Source of the DNA: Symbiodinium natans
Taxonomy: Eukaryota > Sar > Dinophyceae > Suessiales > Symbiodiniaceae
Length of the DNA: 64,000 nt
NCBI GenBank assembly: GCA_905221605.1
Contig: CAJNDS010000488.1
Coordinates: forward strand, 62,001 to 126,000
Direction: 5' to 3'
Position numbers and translations under genes: made by a program. A model generated the notes under the pieces. It had not been told where the DNA came from. It did no database searches and saw only the letters and a list, made by a program, of their open reading frames with translations. Positions 1-11,750 of the stretch are shown one piece after another (position 1 is the first letter of the stretch; each line of letters begins with the position of its first letter).

Positions 1-416
1 GCTCTTTAGCGACCCCTCTTCGAGTCTAAGTCTTTGAAGGTTACCTTTTCAGGCTTTGTCTAGAGCCTCAAAGACACCACCAAAACGGGCAAACTCTGTG
101 AAGCACTGAAGCACGCAGTTTCCAGCACGAGAAGCTCAAGTTTGCTGCGGACCCGGACACAGATGAACCCTGGACTTCTAACTTGAAGACATCATTCCAC
201 CCCCTGTGCACATAGCCGGTTTTCGTGCTGCTGCCAGAGCAAGTTGTTTACGGTGGCACGGATGTCTCTTGATGAGCCGGCTCTCTCTGGCAACCACTTC
301 TTTTGAATCTTGCTGCTAACTACTAACATAGGCCCAGCTGGTCCGACTTCACGAGAACACCCATGACTCAACAGTGTGCAAGCGCCGCTGATCACTTCCT
401 GCCGAAGACTTCTCCA

Positions 417-1115
417 TCAGAACTGTGGGGGCATTCCTGGCATTCCGGGCATTCCTGGCATGCCCGGCATGCCGCCCATCTTGGGCATTCCACCTGGCAT
501 TCCACCTGGCATTCCGCCTGGCATTCCGCCTGGCATTCCACCTGGCATCCCACCTGGCATTCCGCCAGGTGGCATTCCAGGCATGCCGGGCATCCCGCCC
601 ATCTTGGGGTAACCACCACCTGGTGCACCGCCTGGCATGGGAGGCGCCATTCCTGGAGCCTTGCCGGGCATGCCGCCAGGCACCGTGAGACCTGGTAGGT
701 TGGGGAGGCTGGGCATCCCGCCAGGGAGGCCCATGCTGGGTGGTGGGGTTGCGGCTGGCATGCCGGGCTTTGGTGGGATGCCGGTGGGTCCTGCGGGCGA
801 AGTCGCTGCTCCTGGCATGCTGGGCATGCCGGGCATACCGGGCATGCCAGGCATTCCGGGCAGTCCTGGCAAGCTTGGCAGCTTGGGAAGCTCGGGAAGG
901 CCAGGCAAAGAGGGCAGCCCCGCCTTTGCAGGCACGCCTCCAGCTGCCGGGGTTGGCTCGGGCTTCTTTTCGGGAGGTGGGGCCTTTGGCCGCTTGGGCA
1001 TGACCGTGTGGTCCCGGCGGAACTTGCTGCCGGCACGCTTGCGCTGCGAAAGGGTCAACGTGATGCCATCACTGAGGTTGTAGTACGCGAAAGTGAATCG
1101 CTCCTTTGCGGAGGA
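417..1115 (-). CDS. Candidate terminal exon of a Gly/Met/Pro-rich repeat protein
   Basis: Not recognised as a known family. The reading frame ends in a TGA at 417-419. The first 60 or so residues are non-repetitive and basic (motifs [14 protein letters not shown] and [11 protein letters not shown]), followed by a Pro/Lys hinge and then about 170 residues of tandem PGM, PGMPGM and PGGM units ending in PPQF. No ATG opens this frame: the nearest upstream start is a GTG, and a TGA lies just upstream. A T-rich tract ending in CAG at 1116-1118 on the minus strand looks like a splice acceptor, so the piece is best read as a last exon beginning at 1115. The repeat region is also open on the other strand because of its composition, but only the minus frame has a protein-like leader. 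It could be an RNA-associated or structural low-complexity protein; function unknown. Confidence 0.5.
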   Translation of the reverse strand, partial: SSAKERFTFAYYNLSDGITLTLSQRKRAGSKFRRDHTVMPKRPKAPPPEKKPEPTPAAGGVPAKAGLPSLPGLPELPKLPSLPGLPGMPGMPGMPGMPSMPGAATSPAGPTGIPPKPGMPAATPPPSMGLPGGMPSLPNLPGLTVPGGMPGKAPGMAPPMPGGAPGGGYPKMGGMPGMPGMPPGGMPGGMPGGMPGGMPGGMPGGMPGGMPKMGGMPGMPGMPGMPGMPPQF

Positions 1116-1246
1116 CTGTGCCACAACAACAGCAAAACACTCAAATCAACCAGATATGCAATGGCTATGAGGGCAAGAAAATAATCTGGTTGTCTACATG
1201 ACTGCGAATTCTCAGGAGTGCTCTGCTGCTAGGCATGGAAACTCAC

Positions 1247-1536
1247 GCATCGGTCGCTGTCGTGTGTCTTGACGTCGGTTGGGTTGCACGGTGGTGGTGT
1301 TGATTTCGATGGTGATGACTACACTGTGTTCCTTACCTGGCTGTCTGGTTGTCCCCATCTAGCTGACCTCGAGAGCTTAGCGTGGCGTTCGTCTTGGCCT
1401 GCTTGGTGTTCAATGCCATGTTGGAGCCGACGATTGCAGGAACATTGGGGTCTAGGTGCAGGTGGATGTTGTTCAACGATGTCGAGGGAGTGATTGTGGC
1501 TGGGAATGGATGCTGTTCAGGGGCAGTGGGGCCCAT
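1247..1536 (-). CDS. Candidate upstream exons of the same minus-strand gene, including a possible 10-nt microexon
   Basis: Reading the minus strand, an open frame ends at 1337 with GCC AG directly followed by a donor-like GTAAGG (1331-1336). The next acceptor-like CAG is at 1257-1259, then ten bases (1247-1256), then a donor-like GTGAGT (1241-1246). Joining the open frame, the ten bases and the exon beginning at 1115 keeps the frame exactly (…AGC GAC CGA TGC TCC TCC…). The upstream peptide (motifs LDPNVPAIVGSNMALN, SSRGQLDGDNQTA) looks like ordinary protein. Its own 5' boundary is not resolved, and the frame is open to 1536. The splice sites are my reading; transcript data would be needed to accept the microexon. 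Confidence 0.35.
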
Positions 1537-1540
1537 GACC

Positions 1541-2848
1541 TATTGTGCTAAAGGGGCCTCCGACCAAAATAGAAAGGTCCATGGGGCCCATGACGTCCTG
1601 GAACAGGCATTTGTTGCCGTGCGTTTGGGTTGATGTATCTCCGAAGTACACTCAACTCTGCAACCCATATCCGCGCCCACGGCTGGGACAAAACAGCAGC
1701 TGCTCCTTCAAGAAGAAACCGACCGGCTCGTTGTGAAGCCTCAGCAAGACTTCTCCCAACGATTGGGCGCATGGGTTCACATGAAGGTAGCTTGTTAGCA
1801 GGTCCTGCTGGTACGGTACCACGTGCGAGTCTGAGGCAAGAGCATCATGCGATTCGCTGGAATCGAGCGAACTCCCATGGCGACAAGCTTCGCCTGGCAT
1901 CAGGGTATCTGAGGTGCCACAGAAAGGCTTATGCCCTGGGTGTTTTTCAGGTGTTTGGAACTTCGACGGCTTGGGGCAACAGCAGTGAAATGGCTACAAC
2001 AACCCCCCCCCCCCCCCCCAAGCTTCAAACTCAAACCTACGCCCCGTAAACCTTGATATGTCACGAGACAGGACTGCAGTGCAGTCAAGCTAGCTAGGGC
2101 CCTAGGGCCCTTTGCGCAGGCACCCTCGTATCTACTTGGCCGTTCCAAGGGCTTGAGGCTGAGCCCTTTTGTCTTGGACCAAACACGTAGTTGAAGCCCG
2201 AGCAACCGGAACCCTAACATAGTAAAACCATGTAAGACCTAAGATCTCGAGCCCGAAGTACAGTAGCCTATGTCAGAGGAAGCGGCCTTTACCGCAGCGC
2301 AGGTCTCCGTGAGGGGCAGCTCCACAGTCACGCTGTTCCTTTTCCAATCTTTGGGCTTGAAGCCTTAAGCTTCTGAGGTTTCTTAAGTTAGCTTAGTTTC
2401 TTTTCGTGAGGCCAACGGAAGGAAATCAAGTCCGAGCTCTGACACTTTGGGACAAGCAGCATAATGCAAAATCCGTCTGAAGTGCCTTCAACTTCAGTGT
2501 GGCTAACCCTTAGGCACACGCTAAACCTTGAACACGGAGCCTCCAAGAAGCTTTAGGGCTCTTAGCATCTCTGTTTTGACGAAGCTTCATACCGAGCTCG
2601 CTCTCCACGACGCTCCTGGGCAAGTTACGGTTTGGTTAGGGCTTTGGGGTGGAAGCTGCTCATGGGCTCCAGGGTTTAAGGATAGAAGAACACAAAGGCC
2701 AAACCTCAACCCCCTTTTTTTTAATGCTTCGGAGCTAGTTCCTTTAGGTTTGAGCGCCGGGCAATCTAGCCACGTTCCCAGATGGGCTACAAGAGCCGTA
2801 AACCTTCAACGGGCGAAACGACTTTTCCACACATCGCCACAGGTTTTG
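1541..2848. other. No supported gene
   Basis: I see only short, unrecognisable frames. A run of about 17 C lies at 2003-2019. Nothing else stands out. Confidence 0.5.
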
Positions 2849-3096
2849 AAGGGAACGGTCGTCCTCATTCTTGCTTAAGCTATTCTGAGGAGTTTGGGTG
2901 CACCGGCATTGATCCGAGTAGAGTCTGCCGTTAAAGGGAACGGTCGTCCTCATTTTTGCTTAAGCTATTCTGAGGAATTTGGGTGCACCGGCATGGATCC
3001 AAGTAGAGTCTACCGTTAAAGGTCCTCATTCTTGCTTAAGCTATTCTGAGGAATTTGGGTGCGCCGGCATGGATCCGAGTAGGGTCTGCCATTAAA
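2849..3096 (+). repeat. 85-bp tandem repeat, three copies
   Basis: Copies begin near 2849, 2934 and 3020. Each contains GGTCCTCATT or GTCGTCCTCATT, then CTTGCTTAAGCTATTCTGAGG, a GGGTGCACCGGCAT segment and GAGTAGAGTCTGCC. They differ by only a few substitutions, and the third lacks about ten bases at its start. No coding signal is shared by the three copies. Confidence 0.85.
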
Positions 3097-4148
3097 CATT
3101 TGCCCTAGACCGCTGCTTAATTGCACACAAATGCACACGTAAGACATTCTCATGCTATCAGTGTAAACCCTTTCTGCTTAAAGCATATTAATGGTGATTA
3201 ACACTCTACACGGTGAACATATTTCAAGGGCGATTTTTTGAAATCTCCATTTAAAGGGTGTTGATAACAACTCTACACGATGGATCTTCCATTTGCAGAT
3301 TCCCGTGTAGACTAGGCCATGTCTCTAAAGCTTGAGATTCCCACACTAATGCCGCCGCTCTAAATGCAGATACACTTCTCAAGCCTTGCTCGCAACTACG
3401 ATATGCCCTGATAAACGTTGTCGCATGAGGCATACTACTTTTCATCTCTGTAGATAGACATGGCTACTCGGTGGTAGAGTTATCTCACCTCACCCGGTGA
3501 GAACATATGCAGCAGCCCAAGTAGACAGAAAACGCGCATCAATCGCAGAAATATGCAACAGGGAATACGAATCCCCAAGTAGACGCTGCGTTGGAAGCAT
3601 GCAGAAACCGCATAGGTGGCAGACGCCAAGGTATTTACGCATTTTTTATGCAGTTCTGCTTCCGCGTCAAGCAGGCATCCCCCAAGAAAAATTCATGAAG
3701 CCACCGCGAAGTATGTAACGCTGTTCCGTTATATAAGAACCCAGATTTGTGGGTCAGGCCACTTCATCAGGGCTATACAGATCACTAGAGTCTCGACACA
3801 AACCGCTCCTACTTCTGAGGGGTGGTGCGGAACAAAGCGCACCTAGCGTTTTCAAGCAGCCGTGTTCAAGTTGCTGGTGGTGCTGGTCCGTGGCATTCCG
3901 TTGGTACATGAGTCTGCTCTTGACCAGATAAACAGTGCGACCGAAAAGAAATTGACAAAGAAAAGGTAGACACTCTTCACATGTGAATGGAGCAACTTGT
4001 CCCGGCTGTAAAGTGACCACGCCGGCCAAACAGCTGATTGTGCACGATACTAGCAGCTAGCATGAAACCTGGTTTCTGCAAGTAGACGCTGCGCACTGCG
4101 CGACGTACAAAAAACACGCGCCACGTGAGATAAACCCACCCCTTGTAT

Positions 4149-4150
<2 letters not shown>
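3097..4150. other. No supported gene
   Basis: Moderately AT-rich sequence with only short frames. A small inverted repeat (TCTCACC / GGTGAGA) lies near 3481-3500. No recognisable product. Confidence 0.4.
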
Positions 4151-4182
<32 letters not shown>

Positions 4183-4215
4183 CGCACAGACACACACACA
4201 CACACACACACACAC
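4151..4215. repeat. (CT)n followed by (CA)n microsatellite
   Basis: An uninterrupted CT run at 4151-4179 is followed after about ten bases by a CA run at about 4190-4215. Short frames crossing it (poly-Ser/Leu one way, Arg/Glu the other) are artefacts of the repeat. Confidence 0.95.
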
Positions 4216-7200
4216 TCGTTCTCACTCTTCGTCGTCGTGTTCTTCTGCATGCCTAAGGTGCCCGAAGCCCTGGGCTCTTTCAGCAGGGTGCCCTGGTGTA
4301 CGAAAATCACAGATGAAACTGTGAGCCGCTGTTGACCACGACCGGCACTTCAGTTTTTGACATTCCACGATACAAGCTTAGCCGCCCTTGTGCCAATCGT
4401 CTTCCCTGTGGGGAGGGAAGACTGAACCCCAAACGTAACTCTCACCCATGCCAGACAACCTCCTGCACATGAGGCTTTGCCCCACCTCCACCTCGCCTCA
4501 ACCCAACAACCCTTGCCCACTCACTGCCTGCAGACCTCCCCTCACCTCGAAACCCATGTGTAACACCTCGCTCTTTGGAGGGCACTGTGACGCAGCCTGT
4601 AGGTTGGTAAGCCCCTTTCTGCTTGTGGTGTGGACATCTCCTTGTTGCCCATGGAGATATCCCGGCAGGTCTTGTTATTCCAGATTCCGCGTAGAGCCTG
4701 AATCATGTCCGTAATCCTGTGTGCAACTGCTCAATCGACGCCTTCATTGCTATGGAGGTTCTGGAATCAACCCATTTCATGTTGAGATTCTCCAATAAAT
4801 CGCTTGCCGAGGTGTGGGGCATAGAGACGCCCGGTCCAGCCCCCAGATGTAATGATGCCTTCCCTCTCCTCCCCTGCAACCCCATTCCAGATCATACAGC
4901 GTCTCATGCTTCAGGTCCTTTCAACTGCTTCTTCTATGCCAGGAAAGTTTGGAAATGAAGTCGAAGAGACACAAACACCTGGTGACCTGGCGTGAGGAAG
5001 AACAGGGGCCCCACCACAGCATCACACCCCGAACAAGACCCTCAAGGACCCCTGGATCCTACAGCAGACAAGACCTGCAAAGGCGAACACATCAAACCGT
5101 CCTAAGATTCTTGGGCCCAGCGGCACGTCCACATTGATCTTGATAGGGGTCTCACCCTTCTCGTCCAGCCAATCCTCCCCGGTGCCCGGCCCACCCCTGT
5201 CCAGCAGCTGGTGGTCTGAGAGTGGAGCAGGGTACTGTACAAGCCTATAGAAGTGGCCTTGAACCTCAACCCTGAACGAGCCTGATCCCCTACATGTTCC
5301 TTCAAGCCTTGGAAGCCCGCAAGCAAAGGGTCCCAAAGTTCTCAAGTTCACAACTTTTCGCAAGACTTTAGGCGGCTGGGTCTCTTCACACCTACACCAA
5401 TCCCCCCCCCCCCCCCCCCGCCCTGCGCCGGCATGCTGGCTGCTCCGCCTCCTTTGAGGGTCAAGTCAAAGGGCCAAGGTTTCAGCGCTCCTGTTCGCTC
5501 TTGAGCTCAATTTGCCTCTGCTTCGGCGTGGCCATCCTTGGGAGGCTTGCTTTGCCTAGTGGAGCAAGGGTGCATGGAAGTGCACAAGCTCTGGGGCTTG
5601 CAGAGGTGCCTCGGTTTACGGTTTCTATCTTCAAGCCCAACCTCAATTCCTGCAGATTCCTGCACCGACAAGTAGCGCCACGAGGGCTGTGCGCCACGGG
5701 TCGATAGCTCCTGCCCCACCATGGCCAAACTCCAATTCTCACGCACTGCCTCACTACCCCCCTCAGCACCCCAAAGGCCAAAGCCAAGAGCAACAACACT
5801 CGCAACAACACTCGTTCAGATAGTCGCCAGGGCCGTTGGGGCCCCAAGCAGTTCTGGTGTTGTTGATGGGTTTTGAAAGCTCAGGAAATCAGAAAGCTTT
5901 TGGAATTCGGGTAGCTCGTAGCTAGTGTAGCTGCAGTGTAGCTTGGGGCTTTGAGCTGGTAAGTTTCCTGTAGAGGTCTACAGGCGAATTAGCCTACTTT
6001 GGAGATCGTGACGCTCTTAAAGGGCGAGCCTGGACAGGCATTTGCGTGCAACATCCCGACTGTGAGAGAGTTGCGCAGAGTGCAGACCCAGGGCTCCTAG
6101 ACCCCGTGCATCGAGACAGCCAGTCTTGGCTTTGTCGCCTGAGCTAAGGAGCATACCAAAGGGTTTTGGGAACAAAGCGAGGAGGACGAAAGCGTTTGAA
6201 GGGCCGGGGACGCGGAGTGGATGCATTGTCGTAGGAGCTGAGGCACGGCGTGGAGAGTTGAAATGTGTGTTGCTAGGCTTTCTCATGGTGCTGTGTGACA
6301 TGACTTCCCATTAAATTGCAGATCCCCATCCGAAGCTCCATTTACGTGTGGCATGGATGACAATCGAGGCCTTACGAACTCCGAAGATTGTCTGAGACCA
6401 TGCGGCCCAAGTGGCATGTGGCAATCAAAAACCCACTCTTTGAGCGGGCATTGGCCACCTGAGAGATGAAGCCCAATGCTCAAACCTTTGGCTAGACCGC
6501 GACGTTAACCTACGAATTGAAGGACCTTTGCTGGCCTCAAGAAAGGCACTCTGTGAAAATGCCCGAAGACACAATGCCTATTCAAGGTCAGTGTCCCCTG
6601 CCTAGGCCTCAGAGCAAACCTCCTGCCAGTGTTTTCCTTCCACTAGGTATCTGGCGTAAATTCGCTCCGTCTCCATATGGTTCAGGACCCGAGACTGAAG
6701 GTTCTCGTTCAGAGAGGCAAAGACCGTAATGGCACCTTGGTCGAAGGCAAGTCAACACCGAGCGGTTCAAGGGGAATGCGAGTGACTGAGGTGAAAGCAC
6801 ACTTTGGCACAACCCACAGAGATCACCGCGCACGGTGCAGTGTTAGCCCCATAACATGCGCTTAATGTGGCTCTGTGTCTTCTCTCAACACAAGATCCGA
6901 CAGAGCATGCTAAAACCTTGTAAGGGACCGACAGCCGAGTCCCGAGAGTTCGGAGCCCCAATCCGAAAACTCAGAGCACCCGAATGCGGCTGTGCGACGG
7001 AGATCAAGGTCACCTTCCTTCAGCAGGCCTTCTTCGAACAACTTCTCCAAGCCTTCACAAGAGGAGAACCAAGTTCGCGAAGAAGGCATCCCGTACTCAT
7101 GAGGCTTCTGGAGCGTTTTTTTCATTGGGGTTCAGATCGTCGGGCTTCGTTCAAGTGGGGTTTACGATCTACATCACGAAGCCGGAGAAATTCGGAAGCT

Positions 7201-8750
7201 CTTGGGGGCAGATTTTGCAGAAATCGCCCCTGAACCTTTCCACTCGGGAAGACAAAAAGCAATCGACCAAGCCACAAAAGTCCGAAGAAAGGTTTTGGGT
7301 TTCGGGCTTCGTATGATTCAAGCTTCTATCTGAGACAGCCCCACCACTGAAAATGCAAAGTGGCGAGATTCATTAGTGCAACAGGGACCAGCGAGCAAAA
7401 GTTGAAGTCCAGGCTGGTCTCTGGGCTTTGTTTGATGGGCTTGGTGGGTTCCGGGTCCACTGGATTCGAGCCGCGTTCGCGGATGTCTGTTGGCAGCTGC
7501 TTGATGGCCACTGCGACAATCTCCTGCTCGCCTTGACAAAGCCGAAACAGAATCTGCTTGCAGAAAAAGCAATGCGTGTGCATGACCTGTGCGTGCTGCA
7601 GATTCTGCAGCTCCAACTAGTTTTGTCAGGTTGCCACTTCGTACTGTTGATTCTCCAACCCGACCCTCCCCTTATCTCCATGCCCAAAACGCTGGAAACA
7701 AATACCTGGCCCGTTGAAAGGCGAAGCAGTCCAAGGTGCTGTTTCCTGCCTTAGCGGCCGAGGAAACATCCTTGGGACCATCGCGAGATCGAGATCCTCA
7801 GAGCAAGGATCGGGGGAAAGCTACTGACGTTGCCGTTTGAAGCTCTAAGGCCCTGCACTTCCAAATTCCAAACCCTTGGAGCCTTCTTTAAGGGTTTGGC
7901 TGGAAGGAGGGGACATCTTTCTCAAGGCAAAACCTGTTTTTTCATTCCAAAGGCTACTATATGTCACGAGAAACCATCTCAACCTATCTCAAACGCTGCA
8001 ACCTCAAGCCCATCAATGCGTCACTGGTGCGACTGCGGTCTCCCATGGCTGCAGCAGGTGACGGGCCCCTTTCCCTAAGCGTCTTGAGGCCGATCTGCTG
8101 CGTCGTCGTGGAGGGTCGAGACTTCTTGGTTTGGGGTTGTGGTTCGGCCCAGGGCTAAAGCATCTGTTCAGTTTCTCAGGATCTCTTTCTCAGTATCTCA
8201 TCGTTGCCTCCTTCTTTCTCGGCTGAAAGGCCACAGGGATCTGAAAACAAGTGCATTGTGTGAACGGCCCAACAGCCACCCCAAACGAAGCTCCAAAAAA
8301 ACGACCTTGTAACAACTCGCGACATCCAGCGCACAAGAGATGCCTCCAACACATCGTTTTGCGTGTCGCAAAACGGGCTGCAAGTTGTGGATCTGCACCC
8401 GTTTGCCCGAACCCCGTAAAGCCATCCTAACACCCCAAAAACTTAGACTCAGACCATGAACGAAATTCATGTTACCTCTCCGGCCTTGAGCATGCAGCGA
8501 TCGAAGCGTTGTATGTCACCTCTGTCTGCAGAAAAAGGAGTGTTCGGCGGAGGTGTTTTCTCCCGAACTTGGCGCCCCTTTGTTTTTCCCGAAGGCCCAA
8601 CTGCTATTCAACACCGCGAGTTCAAAGGCCCCACATGCTGTAAATTACAGAATTCTAGGTGCTGGTGTACAACACTATTGGCTGCGCACAAGATTACTGT
8701 GCACAAGATCAGAGGCAAACAAAAAGAGCTTCCAAGTGTTGGATTTCTTC
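4216..8750. other. No supported gene over about 4.5 kb
   Basis: Only short unrecognised frames on both strands, the longest about 125 codons. A C run lies at 5402-5418. Introns or undetected short exons of a host gene cannot be excluded without transcript data. Confidence 0.4.
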
Positions 8751-8914
8751 GAACTGACTATCTAGGGTATATGAACTTAGGCTTGAACACAGGATTCGAT
8801 ACTGATACCAGCAGCATCAATAAGCAAAAACAACAAAAACAACTTTTTCAGAGAAATGAGAAGGATCTAGAAAAAGTCATTTTTTGATGCTTTTTGGGTT
8901 CCTTTTGGGTTTCC

Positions 8915-9145
8915 GCAGTCAGAAGATGGTTGTCTGACCGAAACTAACTTTTTACTGGGGACAAGCTGGTATTTCTCAGCGAAACCAACTTTTCACTAGG
9001 GAAAAGTTCGTACTCTTCACCAACAAAAAGTACGCTTAAAATTTCCCGAGTAAAGAAGATTTTTCCGAATCCCTAGTAACAACGTTGGTCTTGGTGAAAA
9101 AACCAACTTTTCCCTAGCAAAAATTGGTCACAAACCCACCCTTTT
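8915..9145. repeat. Cluster of CCAACTTTTYMCTAGGG-like short palindromic repeats, copy A
   Basis: Units of the type CCAACTTTTCACTAGGGAAAAGT recur several times, in forward and reverse sense, so the cluster is full of imperfect palindromes. A matching cluster starts near 11551. Confidence 0.6.
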
Positions 9146-9592
9146 TTAAGGAAATCCAAATCGCAACATTGCTCTGTAAACCCTTTCTGTTTTGTAGTCC
9201 TCATAACCCCGAGGCATACTCAATCAATACACAAGACAAGAAAGCGTGATAGATATCTGATTATAGGTCTATGATCATGTCTTCGGCCGAGGTGGTGTAC
9301 TATATCTTTCTCGCAATGTGAAGATCAATCTCCAGCAACGATGTCTTTTAAGGACGTGCATGCAAAACACATTATCTCACGATATTCGACCAGTAGGATA
9401 AACCTTTCTTTCGTCACCGCGAATTCGTCTTGCAAGTGCCATTATGCGTTTCCAAAGAAATGATTTTCCAGGCAGAGCATAGGATATCATATTATGTATT
9501 TAAGTAACAGCTTTTTAGACTCGTTTCGAAATGTATATTTCGTTTAATATATTGGTTGCACTCAAGAGTCTTGTAGCTAGTACTGAAATACT

Positions 9593-9821
9593 GTGGATGG
9601 ACAAAATCTTGCACCGCTTTTCAGAAACGTCTTTTTGCGTTCCCCGTGCACCCTTTTTAACATTGGCTGTGAAAAGCTACCGGCCGGATTTGCTCCACTG
9701 GCCGAAATCTTGCACCGCTCAAAGAGTCCCAGCCGCCAACGTTAAGCAGGGGGTGCGGGGTTTGATGCCTCGATCGTTTCAAGTACGCATGTACTGGTGG
9801 TGCAAGATTGCGTCCATCCAC
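9593..9821. mobile_element. MITE-like element, intact copy (about 229 bp)
   Basis: The element begins GTGGATGGACAAAATCTTG and ends CAAGATTGCGTCCATCCAC, giving terminal inverted repeats of about 25 bp with three mismatches. A third internal copy of the core AATCTTGCACCGC lies near 9708-9720. A second copy, over 95% identical by eye, lies at 10422-10642 in the same orientation. No transposase is present, so it would be non-autonomous. No clear target duplication was found. Confidence 0.75.
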
Positions 9822-9981
9822 CGAAGGGCAAAAGTCGATCTTTTGCGCACCTACACTAACTGGAAGCTGAGAGCGCGCGCCCACCCATTTCTAGGGTGCC
9901 TGGGCTCGGGACACACGACACAGCCATTCATTCCATCTACAATCGACGCTACAGTCAACGCTGCGAAAAGCTGTTCTTGAC

Positions 9982-10367
9982 ATTAAGAAGCTTAACGACA
10001 CTGTATTTCCTGCGAATGCAGCAAATGCATGCAAAATGACAGTCAACACTCAGTCAACACTCAGTCAACACTCAGTCAACACTACAGTCAACACGACAGT
10101 CAACACTGCCAAAATGCTGGAATATCCAGCATTTTGCCGTTCTGGGCATTAAGAAGCTAAAACAACGCATTTTTCCTTTAAAACGAGTGAATTGTGGAAT
10201 CTGCTGGTTTCCCAGGGTTTTCGTCGTGTTGACTGTAGTGTTGACTGTAGTGTTGACTGTAGTGTTGACTGAGTGTTCACTGAGTGTTGACTGTAATTTT
10301 GCACGCATTTGAGGCACCTTGGGAATGCAAAACTGCACCCCAGCAAAGTAAAAGTCGTTGAAGCCAT
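9982..10367. mobile_element. Foldback-like element with long inverted arms built from tandem subrepeats
   Basis: The left arm (about 10030-10107) is a tandem run of CAGTCAACACT-type units. The right arm (about 10228-10310) is the same run inverted (AGTGTTGACTG). Sequence outside the tandem units (GCAAATGCATGCAAAAT left; ATTTTGCACGCATTTG right) also matches in inverted sense, so the arms are at least 85 bp. A perfect 12-bp hairpin lies just inside the left arm. No coding capacity. Confidence 0.65.
10110..10136. repeat. Perfect 12-bp inverted repeat with 3-nt loop
   Basis: CAAAATGCTGGA, loop ATA, TCCAGCATTTTG. It sits next to the left arm of the foldback element and may be part of it. Confidence 0.85.
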
Positions 10368-10421
10368 AGCTAATCACTCACGCTCGTAGAGCATACCTGG
10401 CAACACTCGCCGAAAGGGACT

Positions 10422-10642
10422 GTGGATGGACAAAATATTGCACCGCTTTTCAGAAACGTCTTTTTGTGTTCCCCGTGCACCCTTTTAAACATTGGCTGTG
10501 AAAAGCTACCGGCCGGATTTGCTCCACTGGCCGAAATCTTGCACCGCTTAAAGAGTCCCAGCCGCCAATGTTAAGCAGGGGGTGCGGGGTTTTGATGCCT
10601 CAATCGTTTCAAGTACGCATGTACTGGTGGTGCAAGATTGCG
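10422..10642. mobile_element. MITE-like element, 3'-truncated copy
   Basis: Same sequence and orientation as the 9593-9821 copy, with a handful of substitutions and single-base indels. It stops after CAAGATTGCG, lacking the last nine or so bases of the terminal repeat. Confidence 0.75.
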
Positions 10643-11550
10643 CACTGAAAAAGCATTGGACGATTCAATATGTGTTCTATGAGTGTTAACTCCGCATGTA
10701 CTGAGTAATGACTCTTTCGTTTGACGCATAGGCTGTTTTCTTTGTACTTATATACTTCGCTACTGCATGCGATTCATGTTGAGTATTCGATCATATTATC
10801 ATATTTGATCAATGTTTTGCCTGGTGGAAGCACTACTTGCTCAAACAAGGAGTTCCAAAAACCAACAACCAGAGCTGTCTGTCCGTAAAACAAATCCAAT
10901 GCTGGCTTGTCAGCCTCTGACGTGGGTGTCCCAGTAGCTGTCCTTCATTACCCGGTGAGCGACTCTGAGATAAGAAAAGAAGAGCCCACACGAAAGGACA
11001 TAACCCAAGCAATTCTTAAGTGACATGAGTTTAAGTCTTCCCGCATATGCTGTTTTGTTTACATTCACCTAATCGGCATTTATCTTGTACCTCTTTCTAT
11101 ATCTACCTTATACCTTTGTGTTTAATTTAAGTAAGACTTAGTTCATGTATTAATTGTATTCAAGGTCCTTTTCAATCAGTAATGAAATCGCATTGGATGT
11201 AGAACGCAAGAAGTGTATACTTGGTACTTCCTTAGTATATCCAATTCGCAATTAGTATTAGATCAGTATTTGCTTGGTGCAAGCAGTACTTTATCCAGAA
11301 GAAGCACTGTTTGCCTAGATGACCAAACAGCTACGGGATGTCTATACTGGTTGATTTCAAACAATATGTGAATATGTAAAGAAAGATGTCTATTTTCCGA
11401 GATACATCGCCTCCCGCTAGGTCAGGGGGGAGGTGAGCTATATGACCCCCGCCCCTCCCACATGACCGTGGTCTGTTTCGGTCGTAAGGCCGTTTAAAAC
11501 CCACCCGTTCCATGTACAAATGAGGAGGATCTAGAAAGGGTTTCCCTAGT

Positions 11551-11735
11551 CAGAAGATGGACTTCTGACCAAACTTTCTACTGTACTTGGGAAAGGTTCA
11601 AATCCATCTTTTTACCAGGGAAAAGCTTTTCTAGGAAAAAATTGGTTTTCCTCTTAAAACCAACTTTTTACTAGGGGCAAGTTGCTTTTTCTAAAGACAA
11701 CTTTTTCCTAGGGAAAAGTTGTCGTTTTGAACAAG
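11551..11735. repeat. Short palindromic repeat cluster, copy B
   Basis: Related to the cluster at 8915-9145. It includes a nearly perfect 26-bp palindrome at 11697-11722 (ACAACTTTTTCC TA GGGAAAAGTTGT). Starts with the shared GTCAGAAGATGG. Confidence 0.6.
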
Positions 11736-11750
11736 TTTCACCACCGAACG

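Larger units (their letters stand above)
8750..11750. other. AT-rich island bounded by related repeats
   Basis: This 3-kb stretch is visibly richer in A and T than both flanks and has no long reading frame. Related sequence occurs in the same orientation near its two ends: AAATGAGAAGGATCTAGAAA…GTCAGAAGATGG (8854-8928) and AAATGAGGAGGATCTAGAAA…GTCAGAAGATGG (about 11518-11560). Both are followed by several CCAACTTTTCACTAGGG-like units. Inside lie two MITE copies and a foldback element, described separately. The end repeats are too diverged to call LTRs. Confidence 0.5.

Noticed and set aside
376-1083. Collagen-like GIPGIP and GMPG frames on the plus strand
   Set aside because: They mirror the minus-strand repeat exon and lack a unique protein-like leader.
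8854-11740. An LTR retrotransposon bounded by the two palindromic repeat clusters
   Set aside because: The clusters are too diverged, no target duplication or pol genes lie between them.
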